The notes under the pieces are model-generated. The model worked only from the letters and a program-made list of their open reading frames with translations. It was not told the origin of the DNA and ran no database searches. Shown piece after piece: positions 21,381 to 34,300 of a stretch of DNA of 64,000 bases (position 1 is its first letter; each line of letters starts with the position of its first letter). The translations under genes were made by a program, and so were the position numbers. Origin of the DNA: Nothopassalora personata (Eukaryota; Ascomycota; Dothideomycetes; Mycosphaerellales; Mycosphaerellaceae); NCBI GenBank assembly GCA_033816765.1, contig CM066296.1:2294001-2358000 (forward strand). The letters run 5' to 3'.

Positions 21381-21551
21381 TATCGTAAGATATAGTATAC
21401 CTACAATCTTCTAATCGTAGATAAACTAAAGCTTACTTTCTTCTATAGACGCTAAACGCGTCGCTTAGTATACGTATACGCGTTACGTACGGCTTACTAA
21501 GCCGGGTATAGCCGTATTATATATAAGAGTTAGCTATAGGCTACCCTTATA
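21381..21551 (-). repeat. Gypsy A1 5' LTR
   Basis: 171 bp, matching 13980-14150 (TATCGTAAGATATAG ... GGCTACCCTTATA). The gag side of the element begins immediately to its left. Confidence 0.8.
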
Positions 21552-24436
21552 GTAAGATACCGCGTAGCTATAGTACTATAGAGTACTAGATAGAAGGCTT
21601 AACTTCGAGGATATACTAGAGCGAGATCCTAGTAACTAACTAGACCTACTATCTAGAATTAAGCTATAGAATAAAGTCTTTCCTAATATAGCTAGCGCCG
21701 AAGGTCGAAAGTCTATAGGCTACGCTAGGAGGCTCTAGGAGGCCTTATAAGCGTTTACTCTAGATATTTATAGCCTAGCGTTTTACGACCTTACTATCTA
21801 TATTAGAGTAGTACGGCGTATTATATAGGTAGTATATTAGCGTCCCGATCTTACGCTAGCGTTAAGTATACTATACTAGAGAAGCGCTAGTATAGCGGTA
21901 GCGGTAGCTCTAGTAACTCTCTCTTATACTTAGGTTCTAAGCCGTAAGCGGCCTATATTAATAGGTAAAGACAATTACGAAGGAGGGAGACGGATACTAT
22001 AAGTATATTAAGTCGTAGACGTTAATATAGACTAAGAGGTCGCGGACTATATAGTTTTATAAGCTATTTAAGGAGTACGGTACATAGAAAGTTACGGTAC
22101 GAGCCTTAAGCCTCGCTAAGGTAGTATGTTGGTAATACTAGGTATTACTTAAGAGCCGCGCCTTACTAGGTCTACTCCGTAAGGAAGGTAATAGTAAGCT
22201 AACTATAGTAGTAGCGTAATAAACGGCTAGCTACTACTAGCTCGAGAAGCTATTATATCGAACGCTAGTAGCCGTCTTAACCTAGAAGGGCTAGTAAAGT
22301 ATATTATAAACGTCTATACCTTAAAGAAAGAACCGGCTACTCTCGGTATACTCGGTAGTACTATCCTACGTTATTATCTATTTATGTATCTATCCTAGTA
22401 TTTAGGATTCTTTACGCGCTAGTAATAGCGTCCGGATCTCTATGTTAAATAGAGTATTAACTGTACCCGCTCGCCTATTATAACTATTAAATAGTAATAT
22501 AAGTATTATAACTAATACGACTCTAGGGTTAGGGTAACGAGCTAAGTATATACTTAGTTTAATGGTGAACTCCGGACGCTATAGATACGTTAAGAGATAA
22601 GCGATGTTATAGTTTTCTATAATAGCCGTAGTAGTAATACTTAAAGTATAAGACTACATTATACCTTACCTCCCTTAAACTACGAATACGGACCGCCCTA
22701 TCGCAAAACATACCATATTTAAAAACCCTTATTAATAGTATTCTAATAATCTATAAAGTAGGTTACTACTACTAAAACTAAGAGAGTTCTATCTTATTTA
22801 ATCTAGAGTATTAAAGATCTCTTCTCCTACCCTTATAGCCCCGACTACGGCCGGCTTCCCCTTCCGGCTTAGCGCTCCCGAGCGCCGTAAGCCGAGCCTA
22901 AAACTTAAATCCTAACGTTACTTCCCTAGGGAAGGGAGAGATATAAGAGGAGGACACACCTTTTAATATAATAACATACTTTAGCTTAAATTACCCTATA
23001 TTAGGGTAGCCTACAGCCCTAAATAGACGTAGCGTAAGGAGAACTAAAGGCTTAAAAGGGTCTATAGGCTTATACTATACCTAGTAGAAGAAGTAGGGCA
23101 CTAGTTATAGAAGTAGGAGTTAAGGCTTAAGACTACTTTATTCTACTAGAATAGTATCCCCTAGAACACTCTACGATACCTAAGGGCAGCCCCCTACCCT
23201 ACGAGAAAGACGTACGTTACTATAGGCCTACGTACTTAAGAGTTAAGAGCTACTCCCCTCTATAGTATACCTTCTCCTACTTAGTAGTAGCTTAAATAGC
23301 TACTTCTCTTGTTTTTAATATAAAGAGTACCTCCCGCTATAAATATAATACGAGAGGACTATCTTAAGCGCCTACTACTCTCTATATCTAGGATACGGTT
23401 TCTTTTGCGACTTTCTATACCGGTTTTATAAAATAGACGACGATAGGTACCGCTACGATTAGAAAGAGACTTTAATCTACCTCCTTTAAGGATGTCGTCT
23501 AGATACCGAGGTTAGGACTAGAAAAATAAGGGTAGCGGCCTTCCCTATTCTTTTCCTATCTATAGAAGGATAATATAAGGTAATAGACTATATCCGCACT
23601 ATAGGTATTACTATACTAAAGTAGTACCGAGAGGGAAGGAGCGAACTAGAAGAGGTCGAATAGCTATACTAGCTTAGCCCTTTAAAAGTACCCCTAAGTT
23701 CCTAGATCCGGGAGTAACCCTAACGAGATTTTGAGCTAAGCCTAATTAGGAAGTCACTAGGCTCATTTTATCCGCCTTTACGTAAGGATTCTAGATCTAG
23801 TCTCCTTTTTCCTATAGGACATCTAGGGGATAAGTTATCGCCGCCTAACGGTAATAATTACATAAGCCTAACGCTAACACTAACGCTAACGCTAGTGCTA
23901 AATAAGACTTTCTAGGCTTATTTTATACGCCTCTACGTAAGGATTCTAAATAGTCTCCTTTTTCCTATAGAACGGCTTAGGGATAAGTTATTACCGCCTA
24001 ACGGTAGCGATTACGTAAGCCTAACGCTAACGCTAACGCTAATGCTATTACTAGCGATAGATAAGACTTAGCGCTAGATTATAAGATAGGTAGTTACTCG
24101 ATTTAGACTTTTAATAGCTTATTTTAAAGCGCTTCTCCTAAAGAATATAGTAGCGGTAAGGGCTTAGCCCTAAGTTACGTAACGTAGGACGTCTAAAGTA
24201 AAACGAGTGAACTTCGTACTCTTTTTATATACAGGGCCTACCACTTAGCCTCTACGGCTATTTTTCTTAGTATATTTTAGGTTTTACGGCGTAAAAGGAG
24301 TACGGAAAAACCGCCGGGTTCCGTAAGGCGAGAAGGCCTCTATAATATTATAAGAAAGGGACTCTACTTACTTTTAGAGGGTTTTATTACTAAAAGGCTT
24401 TTCCTCTACTAACTAGAAAATAGTAGGGTATCCTAC
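21552..24436. other. Unassigned RIP-mutated repeat remnants
   Basis: TA-rich, stop-riddled DNA between Gypsy A1 and Gypsy B. No domain can be read on either strand. It includes an inverted repeat at 22865-22894 (CGGCTTAGCGCTC with GAGCGCCGTAAGCCG) and a tandem duplication at 23757-24069. It is probably older transposon debris. Confidence 0.5.
23757..24069. repeat. Tandem duplication of about 155 bp with CTAACG hexamers
   Basis: Two adjacent similar units (23757-23911 and 23912-24069) share CGTAAGGATTCTA, CTCCTTTTTCCTATAG, GATAAGTTAT and CCGCCTAACGGTA. Each ends in a run of CTAACG-type hexamers (about 23867-23898 and 24019-24046). They differ by scattered transitions and a small deletion. Confidence 0.75.
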
Positions 24437-24670
24437 TATTAACGACTAATGGGTTGTGTTGACCTTAGGTTTAGAGGGGGGGGGGAGTCCCTTAGGTCCA
24501 ACTTGCCCCAATTTCATTTAGGTTTGATTAGACATTTAGGCAAGCTAGCAGGACCTGGTATGACTGTTAAGATATATAATGCGCAGCTAAGCATTGTAAG
24601 CGTAGCATTAAGGCATTAATTCAATTTATACCTCTCGAGTAGAGGGTATAGGGGTTTAGGTCCGCTAATC
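24437..24670 (+). repeat. Gypsy B 5' LTR
   Basis: Starts TATTAACGACTAAT (TGTTAAC before RIP) and ends near GTCCGCTAATC. It contains a G-run (about 24475-24486) and matches 42962-43193 closely. Confidence 0.8.
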
Positions 24671-24904
24671 CTCTTGTTTTATCTAGCTACTACGCTACTC
24701 GTCACGTGACCTGATTTCACGGTCCCGGGACCGGCAAATACCTCTACTTACATAAGCGCCGCTCCACACCACCACAACTCGGACAGGCCTACATAGGGTA
24801 GTTAGTAGACATTATTTTAGTAGTCAATAAGGGGGGTTGTTAAGTGTACACCCGGTGGCGTATTAGCATCCAGTTTATAAGGTCAAAATCACAGTTCAAG
24901 GTCT

Positions 24905-25015
24905 AAGGTTCACGGTTAAGGTTATTACTTAAGGTTAAGGTTTAAGGTTAAGGTTCACAGTTAAGGTTATCACTTAAGGTTAAAGTTTAAGGTTAAGGTT
25001 TACGGTCAAGGTCGA
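24905..25015 (+). repeat. 45-bp tandem repeat in the Gypsy B leader
   Basis: Two complete units (24905-24949, 24950-24994) and a partial third begin AAGGTTCAC or AAGGTTTAC and are themselves built of TTAAGG hexamers. The repeats lie between the 5' LTR and gag. Confidence 0.8.
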
Positions 25016-25209
25016 CTAAGGTCGAAAACACTTAAGGTCCAAGGTATTTAGTAACAATTACGGTTATAAGGTCCTATTAAGTAACAACTAGTATTAGCAC
25101 GTTCTAAAGTAAGCACTACGTAACAATAGATACGGCTACATTACTAGAAAAACTTAGCACCTTTACCGACATAGGCAGGGGCTACGAATAGCCTATAAAC
25201 CCCACGAAA

Positions 25210-27510
25210 ATGGAAGGGGTCTATAGGGATTCTATCCCTTATAAGGGGATAGAGGAATCGGAGGAAGGGGAAACACCTAAATCTAGTAAAGAAGGGAGAA
25301 GCGGAACTAGCGCCGCTAAATTAGGTATAGGTGTAGGAACGAACAGCACAATTGGAATAGATGCTATAACTGCCCTCTTTAGACAATTAGCAGTAGTAAT
25401 TGAAAACGCTAGCCCTCGCTTCCTACCTCTAGGAGGTGCTAAGAACCCGTTCTTTAATAGCACTAATGCTACTAAGTTCTAGGAGCGGTTTAGCGACCTA
25501 ATGGACTAGTATCCGCCTCGGGCATCTATTAAGAAGGATAATTTCTAGGGTAGGTTTAAGCGCAATTGCGAAACTACTATCCGGCGCGTAGTTATAAGAC
25601 TGCCTAGGTGGTTCACTAACAAGGCACGTTTTAGGAGGGCGTTCTTATTAGAGTTCTTAAGGTTTAACGCCTACTCGATATTAGGGAGTCGGGAATATCT
25701 TAAGGAGATTATTAGGGCGTAGTAAGGCAAGAGGCCTAAAGAACAAGATATAAAGGAATTCATCCGCCTATTTGTATCCTTAAGTAACCTAATTGAACCT
25801 AAGGATTTAGATAACAGCTCCCGGAGTCGCCTTCTCCTTTAGGGATTGCTAGAGGCAGTCGCGAAAGTAGTCTATAAGGCTTACGGGCTTCACCCGAAGC
25901 AACCTAAGAAGTTTAGGGACTTTTAGAGGATTCTCGATAAAGCTACTAGTATCGTAGATAGTAAGGAGGGATAGAAAGCTGTGCATATAGATTTCCCTCT
26001 TACTTTACCTTAGCTATACCGCTTAGTCGTAAAGTAAATGCCGCGCCTTAAGCCTAAGATTAACACGCTTAAGAAGGCCACCTCTAGGACTGTTGTTAAT
26101 AATAACCTAATCTAGAAGGTAGCTAAAATGAGTATACGTGCATACTAGCGCGGTCGCGTCGCGGACGCGGGTGCCTTCTACCCGAGCGAGAATTAACGCT
26201 CTATGTAACCGGAGAGGCCTAACCTAGATACTAAACTGTAGGTTTACGCAATGTAGCGTCCCCTATCGTAGAATCGCGAACAGTCTAAAGCGATAGATAG
26301 TTATTACTACAACTATAGCAGCTCGAAGCATTAGGCTAGTAATTATAGGGCGATAAGGTCCTTAATATCCCGGGGCTACGTATACCTCGCCCCGAATAAC
26401 TAGTAGTATCTAGGGAAAGAAGGCGATCCACGTCCTACTAAGTTTAACTTTCGGAGGGACTATAGTAAACCGAAACTGCTCTACATGCTCCCTCTACTCG
26501 AAGAACATTATAGACTAATTGAGTTTAATAACTAGTATAAGATTCCCGCACTACGTAAGTAATAGATAGGTAGGGACTACACTAGGGTAACAAAGGTTAC
26601 GCCTCCTAATTATTCTAAGCCCCCTCCTAACTTTAGGCATTTAATAGAGTATAGCCCTTAGGACGCACGGTCTAGCTAAACGGAGAAGGCTACTAGGACA
26701 TATTAGGTCTTATTCGGAGAAAGTGAAGCGGAGTAGGCGATCGACTTAGGTAAACTTAACGAGGTATCTACCTATCCTATACAATCTAATAAAGTGAAAG
26801 GGAAGGCACCTGTAGGTATTCTAAAGAATCCGCGCCCGAGGACCCGGTCCTTAGCCTAGGATCTACGAGCCCGAGCTAAGGCTACTAAGAAAGTTCGCCT
26901 ACAATTAGAACAGGAGATCCGGTAAGCTAAGATTAACTAGTAGGAGGTTGAAATGATTAACGAAGTTAGTACTTAAATGAGCGAAACTCAATTATTAGCT
27001 AAATCCGGGGTAACCCTAGGAAGGGGAAATAATGCCTAAGTAAATAGATTAGGGAACGATACTAATAAAGGACTACCTAAGGATATGCCTATTAGTCCCG
27101 TAAACGCCCCCTTCGCATAAAGGAAGCGTATATAGAATGCTAAGACTATAAGGATTAATAACTACGTCCGACAATATAGTTTAGCTAGTAATAGCCCGGT
27201 TATAAAGGAAGAGGGTATCATCTACTAGATTAATTAGATCCTCTAGACAACGTTTCCTAATATAAACGCCTAAGATTAGTTTCGATATAGTCGCTAGTTC
27301 AAGGCTACCCTCTTCGGTCGCGTTACTAACACCCCCGCTCTTTAGGAGAAGCTCGCTATAGTGCGACGTCTTATAGGAAAGGACCCTAAGGTTCGCACTA
27401 GACAAGTAGTCACCTATAAAGATAAACCTAAGTATAATAAGGAGGTCTTCCGCGAAGATAGTTAGGCCTAGTATATCGGAGTGTATTTAACTATGCTTTG
27501 CTCTAAGGGT
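25210..27510 (+). pseudogene. Gypsy B gag and start of pol, RIP-broken
   Basis: An intact 90-codon start (ATG 25210, MEGVYRDSIPYKG) runs to a TAG at 25480 in the context F-stop-ERF, where gag proteins have Trp (TGG to TAG). The same frame continues protein-like for about 2 kb (for example ARFRRAFLLEFLRFNAYS, DIKEFIRLFVSLSNLIEP), with almost only TAG stops. A capsid-like helical domain is followed by a charged linker. The frame is cut at 27515 by Copia-A and resumes at 34514. Confidence 0.65.
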
Positions 27511-27515
27511 GCGGT

Positions 27516-27721
27516 TGTTACGATCTAAGCGTGCACCGGCGCTGCAGCCTAATTAAACCTAAGGCAGTAGCGGCTAAGAATTAGGTGACATTAATTAGTT
27601 ACCTATAGCCTTTCTATAAGTAGCCCTTTCAATTCTAGCTTAGACACATACAATCTACTATCTGCTTTTAAAACACCTTTATAAGCCTATTTCATAACTT
27701 CTAACCACTTATAACGTAATA
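27516..27721 (+). repeat. Copia-A 5' LTR
   Basis: 206 bp, TGTTACGATC ... AACGTAATA, matching 34301-34508 apart from scattered transitions and a 2-base indel. Confidence 0.88.
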
Positions 27722-29802
27722 GTTATAAGCCCGACAGGCGCTTACTAACGTTCGCTACATAAAACGAAGCCCTAGAGTAGATTTTACATCGTTATTAAAA
27801 ACTAGTAGGATCTATCATTATCCTATTAATAACTATTGCACAGTAGTACAGTAACCCCAGTAGACCTATAGGAACTTTCATTAGGCCTATTAACACCGTT
27901 ATAGCGACTACCGAGACACCCGGTGGTACCGGTACTTTACCGTACGCTACTATCGTTCTTAAGAGTTATAACTAATAGAACAAGTTTAACCGTTAGTTAG
28001 AGCTCTACGCTAAGTCTCTAAACATCTAGAAGTATATAGATCCGAACGACACTACTACCGAGCTAATAGAGCCGGTGTACTTAACGTTCGAGCAAATCCA
28101 ATTAGTATACACTACTAAAGACGCTACGGCTAAAGACAAGGAGCTTATTAAGCTCCGCTAGTTAGACGCCGACCGTAGGTAGCGGATATATAACATCTTT
28201 ACGTCCGTAAGGTCTAAATTGGTTACTTACCTAATTAGGACTACTATAGAGCTAGGCTAGGAGCTAATGTATAGTAAACGCACCCTTAGAGGCAAGGTCT
28301 AGGCTCTAAAGGATTAGTACGGACTAAACGACATGTTACGTAAGCGATAGCTCACACTAGAGCTAAATAGGCTTTAGAAGAGCTAGGCCCGAAGGGTCGA
28401 CGACTAGTGTTTAGACTAGCTAGTGCTATAGACTAAGATGCTAGATTATAACTATACCGAGTACGGAGACCTACTACGACACTTCCTACTTGCGATACAG
28501 TAGAAAACTCCTACCTATGGAGCATTACTATATAACGAGTAGAAGCGTAATAAGCTCTCGCTTAGTAAGCTTACCGAGCGATACCTAGAATAGATACGCG
28601 ACACTACCCTAGTTACTACAAACGGTCGATTAGTCTTCGTAACCTTTATAGGCGAACCCTTAGTAGAGGACGAGCCTCTACTACTAGCGCCTATAGTAGG
28701 TATAGTCGGTAGGAACGACAACAATAATAACGACCGTCGTCGTAGCCGCGGCGATAAGAGTCGTAACCGCAGTAACGGTGTAAACAAAGAAAAGAGTAGT
28801 AATAATAACGATAGGCTAAGCGGCTGCTAGAACATTACCGGCGAGCCTAAGGAGAGTTGTTATAAGAACCTCTATTTATACGATGTAGTTAACCCTAAGA
28901 AGCGTCTATTAAAGGATTAGCGCTCTAAGTAGTAGAAGAAGTACTAGAAGCACTTTATTAATTACTGCTTAGGCAATAATAGTGAACGCTTACTAGGCGT
29001 ATTGAACCGTAATAGGCGTACGGATAAGGAACGAGATAAGGTAATTGCTAAGGGTAAGGTAGCACCGCACGGCTTTACTAGTCTTACTGTCCTTTCGAGC
29101 TCGATAAGCTAATTAAGCTTTAACTTTAGGGATTGCTAGGTATACGATAACTGCTCGGACACCTATGTCATTAATTACTATAACTAGTAGGGCGTAGAAT
29201 TCATTATAGAGCGCCTAACCACCTTATTAATCTAAGCCGGAACTACGACATTCCCTATTGCCGCATTAGGCAAGGTTCGTATAAAGATAGAGGGGATACT
29301 ATTCACCCTATTAGATGTAGCCTATTGCCTAGGCTTTTATGTAAACGTTATCTCCTACTCACGTATAGAGACGGCTAGACTTTAGTAGTACGGACGCACT
29401 AATTTAGTCTATTATAATAATAAGAAATTAATGGACCTATACCGCCCTACTAGTACAATCCCCTTCTTTAAGGTGGTTACACTACCTTAGTTAGAGATAG
29501 TCTATAAATGGCTATCGAGCAATAATAGGAGCATCCTGCTAAAGATTACTAAGAAGTAGCGTATAGCGCACTTTATTAGTACAATTAGTAAGGGTAATAC
29601 TATCTAAACACCGCCTGTTTAGGACTCTAACGGCGACCGTACCGTTATAGTAGTAATGAATAGCATAGGGGGTACTAAAGGTGTAGTAACGTCTAGTAGG
29701 ACCCCCATTAAACACCGTAAGCTCTTAGGCCGCTAGTAGCACTAAATCTTCGGCTATATTAGCGCTAAACGCATTAACTAGCTTCCGTTTAGAGTTGAGG
29801 GG

Positions 29803-30560
29803 GTGGTTATTAACCCTAATGCACCTAAAGCACCCCTCACTACATATTGTAGAGCATGTAGCCTAGCTAAGGCACATAAAGTGTTTAATAGAACTAAGCG
29901 AATTAGGGTAATGACTCCCTATAGGCACGTGGCTATAGATTTAGCTAAGTTCACACTAGCATATAATAGTAATCGTTACCTAGTTCATTTCTACGATTTA
30001 GATACCTACGGGCACTTTTAATTTACTATTAAGAATAGGGACTAACTATTAGTATTGGCTTACTTCAATAGCCTACTTAGCTTTATTAATTTCATTAGGC
30101 GTAGGTTTATTTACTTCTATAGCGATAATAAAGTAGCCATTAGTATAGCCTTCCGCTTAACCATTAACAACAATTAAATTGAGTGGCATAACACTACTAA
30201 CTACGCGTCTAACTAGGACCTAGTAGAACGAGCGGGCGGAGTCATTATTACGATGTCTCGCACAATCCGCATTTATGCTCGCCTACCTAAAAAGCTCTAG
30301 AATAAATGCATAGTAGCTGCCGTCTACATTCTCTAGCGGTCACTAATCCAATTAAAAGGCTAGAAGACTCCCTTCGAATTGGCAATAGGTAGGGTACTAA
30401 ATGTAGGCTACATAGTAGTGTACGGCTACCTAGCCTACGTGTACATTCATAGCACCACTTAACTAGGTAAGACTAAGAAGCTTAAAGAACGAGCACTTAT
30501 CGGATACCTTGTAGGCTACGACTCTACTAACATCTATAGGATGTGGGACCTATCGAAAGA
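29803..30560 (+). pseudogene. Copia-A integrase region
   Basis: An intact stretch (29803-30021) contains CRACSLAKAHKVFNRTK, the zinc-binding end and start of the catalytic core, then LVHFYDLDTYGHF. It continues after a stop with FIRRRFIYFYSDNKVAI (IYFYSDN resembles the second catalytic-Asp region) and LIGYLVGYDSTN. Stops are TAG/TAA. Confidence 0.7.
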
Positions 30561-33500
30561 TAGGGTTATACGGGTAAAGGACGTCCTCTTTAATGAGACT
30601 ACGTTCTACGACCTATTAATTCTTACTGCTAGTTACTTAACCCCTATTAAGAACATCGCAATAGTAGAACCGGCTAAAGAGCCTAAATAGTACTACGACC
30701 TGTATGTGGCTTACTATAAGTAGGACATAGCATAGGCCGAGGGGGTGGAAGAATAGGCTTAATAGTAGCCGCTCTATTAAAACCCTCGTTAACACGCCTA
30801 TTAACAATTACTGCTTAGGCATAAACTACACTAGCTATAATACCGAGCGCTAGTAACATTTAACTAACCTAAAGGTAACAGCAGTTTCTAGCTACTTAAT
30901 TAGCCGTCATTAAATGACGCTACAACCCCTACACTTTTACGAGACTAGGTTAAATCCGGGGTCGAACTAGCGACTAATAAGAGTATAGAGAACTCTAACT
31001 ATAACAACAACGCGGTAAACAACAGTAACGCGTCTAAATAACAGTATATTAACACACTGCAACAGCAGTTAATAGATGCCCTTATAGAGGAAGATCGTAA
31101 GGAGCTTATAGTAGATACTTCGACGACTTTAAATGTCGCTACCGCTCCGCCTACAATCCCCTTCGAAGAACTTAGCTAAATAGATGACTTTTCCGCTAAC
31201 ACTAATTACGCCCTTACCGGATCCGGTAAGAGACTTAGAATAGCCTACTTCTACTATGCTCTATACAATATTATAGTTACTAACGTTATTATTAGCTAGA
31301 TGGCGGGCATCCGCTAGAGACCTCGTTATCTAGGCCGTAAGTACTACGATGTCCTTCGATCCGAACGTATACGCGACTTCTCTCCTCTACGCCGTATTAA
31401 CACTATTACGTCGATGCACCGCGATAACCTTCCGCCTGAACCTCTAAACTACCGTACCGCTATAAAGCACCGCTTCGCCTAACAATAGCGTAAAGCTATA
31501 GCTAAGGAGTTTACTAAGGCAATCTCTACTAGCACATTTAAATGGGTAACTTAGTAAGAGAAGGATTATAATGCTTAGTAAGAAGAGGAGGGACTTTAGC
31601 TACTACTACCGCTAAAGTGGGTGTACAAGTATAAGCTAGATGAGCATAGCATGCTAAAGAGCTTTAAGGCCCGGCTATGCGTAAGAGGCGATCTATAGGG
31701 CACACACTTAGATACATACGCCGCTACACTACTAGTAAGCATGTTCCGCCTCTACTATACTATAGCCGCGAGCTTCGACCTAGAAGCTAAACAGTTTAAT
31801 GTTATAAATGCCTTTCTAAATTCGGACCTACCGTACACTATATACCTGTAACCACCTCCTAGAATCGAACGTAATAGTTATGCTCTTAAACTAGTTAAGG
31901 CCCTCTACGGACTTAAGGAATCCCCTCTCCTTTAGTACAACTGTCTTACTATAACGCTTGCCTCCCTAGGCCTAGTTCCCCTATTAGACTCTAAATGTAT
32001 CTACTATAACGATAAGGTTATGTTCTTCTTCTACGTAGACGACCTAGTTATGCTCTACTATCGCAAGAATAAGGCCTATGCTACACACATTAAGTACCGG
32101 CTTCTTAACGTATACGAGATGCACGAGCTCGGAGACCTAACCTAGTTCTTAGGGATTAAGGTAACACGAGACCGGTAAAAGAGACTACTATAGCTCTTAT
32201 AAGAGGACTACATTAAGAAGCTCGCCGCTAAGTTTAGCATATCTACTAGCGCACGTAAGATAATAGTACTAGTGGATTAACACCTCGACTGGATAGTGCC
32301 TAAGGGCTATGTTGTAGATACTATAAAGATCCTTACGTACTAATAGCGCATTAGGTCTCTAAACTTCGTAGTAACACATACACGCCTAGACATCGCCTTC
32401 TCCTTATTAATACTCTCGCAGTACCTAACTAAGCTAACGGATACGTATCTAAAGCTTACGGATTAGTGCCTACGCTACCTCCTAGAGACTAAGAACCTCT
32501 ACCTTATATATAGCGCTAGTAAGCACATTACTAGCCTACATAGTTAACCTAAACATCTCGGTAAGAACTATAAGTTCTTCGGCGCATTAGATGCCTCCTA
32601 CGGCATGAACGTCAATAGGACTAGCTCTAGCGGATGGATCTTTATACTGTTCGGCGGACTAGTCGACTATAAAGCATCTAAGTAGATTACTGTTACTAAG
32701 TCCTTAACCGAAGCCGAACTCCTTAGCCTATTATAAGCGGTATTAGAGCTAATCTAGTAGGAACGTATCTTCGCCGAGATCCATCTCGAGTTTAACTAGT
32801 GTACACACCTATACTATAATAACACCTAGACCATTCGACTTATTAACTAGTAAGGGCAAAAGTTTAATACTAAGCTACGCTATGTTAATATCTATTACTA
32901 TTAGCTTCGCTAGAGAGACTAACGAGGAGATATCGAGATTCGGTATCTTAACACTAACGACATACCTATAGATAGGCTTACTAAGCTACTACTACTATAA
33001 AAGCATAAGCACTTCGTGAAGCTACTTAACATAGCTAAGGAAGGCGTAGATCTACGCTCCTTAGCGCCTACTGTAGATGCTAACACTAGCCGCATCACCT
33101 TAGGGGGTGATAATAACGCTTAAGATGCGTAGGCCTACTATACTAGTGGCTCTTCTCGACAGTTACTAGTACTAGGCTTTAACTATAGGACTCTTCTCCT
33201 CGGCGCATCGCAGTAGCGATGTAGAACGACATAGTGATTAGCCACTACTAAGCGCGACTTCCCTTTTATCCTTCTAACCACCTAGCGCCGCCGGCTCCGT
33301 ACTACCGCTAGAGTAAGCGTCTACCATTCACCGGCGCTACCCTAGTACTACTATCACTAGTAGGTGTTTCTCGGACTCCCATTAGCCTATAGCAAAAGGA
33401 CCGGAAACACCCCTATTACTAGTAGCGGTATAGCGTATAAGTACCTATAACGGCGTAGCTAATTATAGGCGCCGAAACACTATTAACCTCGCTACTAGTA

Positions 33501-33924
33501 GCATTACTATTACTACCTCCGTTACTATATTATAACGATCGTTATAACATTATCGATGCCTCTATCATCGTCCTTACCTTACTTAGAGATAACATCTCTA
33601 CCCGTAGCACCTATAGTACTACCGTCGATAGGATAATCCTTGCCCTAAGTAGAAAGATAAGGCCTTTATAAGCTATAAAGACCTTTTATTAGGTAAAAGA
33701 GTTCCTACTAGGACGTAGCTAAATGGTAATCTCTACCTAAGGTAGGAAGCGGAGTTCTCTAAGACCGTAACCGAAGTTACATATACGTAGTTATTAGATA
33801 GTAGTAAGGCACCCCAATTACCGAAGCAATAGCGTACTATAACACCTAGGATTTTAATTAAGAATAATGGAACGGACATTGAAGCGGACGATAGGCTAAG
33901 CAATAAATTCAGTAGATATAATAA

Positions 33925-34025
33925 CCCCTAGGACTCGAACCTATAACCTTACATATCCGTTAAAATGTAGGGAGATAGTACGCCTTACCGTTCAGTGCTA
34001 TAAGAATAGCTTAGCCACCCCACCG
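33925..34025 (-). other. Degenerate tRNA-like segment (Pol III A and B boxes)
   Basis: On the minus strand GTGGCTAAGC (about 34018-34009) and GAACGGTAAGGCG (33993-33981) resemble A-box/D-arm sequences. GGTTCGAGTCC (33941-33931) is a perfect B-box/T-loop, with ATAGG...CCTAG around it. A GCTA/TAGC stem can form, but no acceptor stem or normal anticodon arm is found. It is not a working tRNA gene; it may be a tRNA-derived SINE remnant inside Copia-A. Confidence 0.45.
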
Positions 34026-34300
34026 GACAAGAATCACATCGCTTAGAACCTATTATATGGGTTAACTGCAGTATAAGGGACTTAGTAAGATTATAAATAG
34101 GGATGTAAGGCTAGGACAATAGCCTTACCTAAAACGCTAACTTAGCGCCCTACTATGTAGCTTATAATAGAGCTCTAACAAGCGTATAGTAACGACGCCT
34201 TACGTCATAGGTGGGTAGGTAGGGTGATAGGTAATAGATAGGGTGCACGCGATTACATACGATTAGCTTATTTACCTATAAGCCGCACGAGCTAAGGGGG

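Larger units (their letters stand above)
13980..21551 (-). mobile_element. Gypsy A1: Ty3/Gypsy LTR retrotransposon, RIP-dead, interrupted by a retroposon
   Basis: Two 171-bp LTRs bound the element (13980-14150 and 21381-21551). Pol is on the minus strand: about 19030-19080 translates to YLDNILIYS, the reverse transcriptase YxDD box with the second Asp changed to Asn, and about 19260-19400 reads [21 protein letters not shown] (with stops). Towards the right, about 20275-20320, a gag zinc knuckle survives only as EFYGYGKKGYYKTE, its Cys and His positions turned to Tyr. RNase H and integrase sequence follow towards 16000, and an antisense gene lies next to the 3' LTR. CA and TG are almost absent throughout except in the inserted retroposon. 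The flanks GGGGA and GTAAG do not match, so no target duplication is visible. Confidence 0.85.

Noticed and set aside
21552..22400. DNA transposon (Tc1/mariner-like) transposase
   Set aside because: Some stretches look faintly protein-like, but no DDE motif, terminal inverted repeat or TA duplication could be shown.
23867..24046. Telomere or internal telomeric repeat
   Set aside because: CTAACG is not the usual TTAGGG type and the tracts are short; kept only as a tandem duplication.
24885..25080. CRISPR-like repeat array
   Set aside because: A eukaryotic genome; units are contiguous without unique spacers.
33925..34025. Functional tRNA gene
   Set aside because: No acceptor stem pairing and no regular anticodon arm; only A- and B-box-like sequence.
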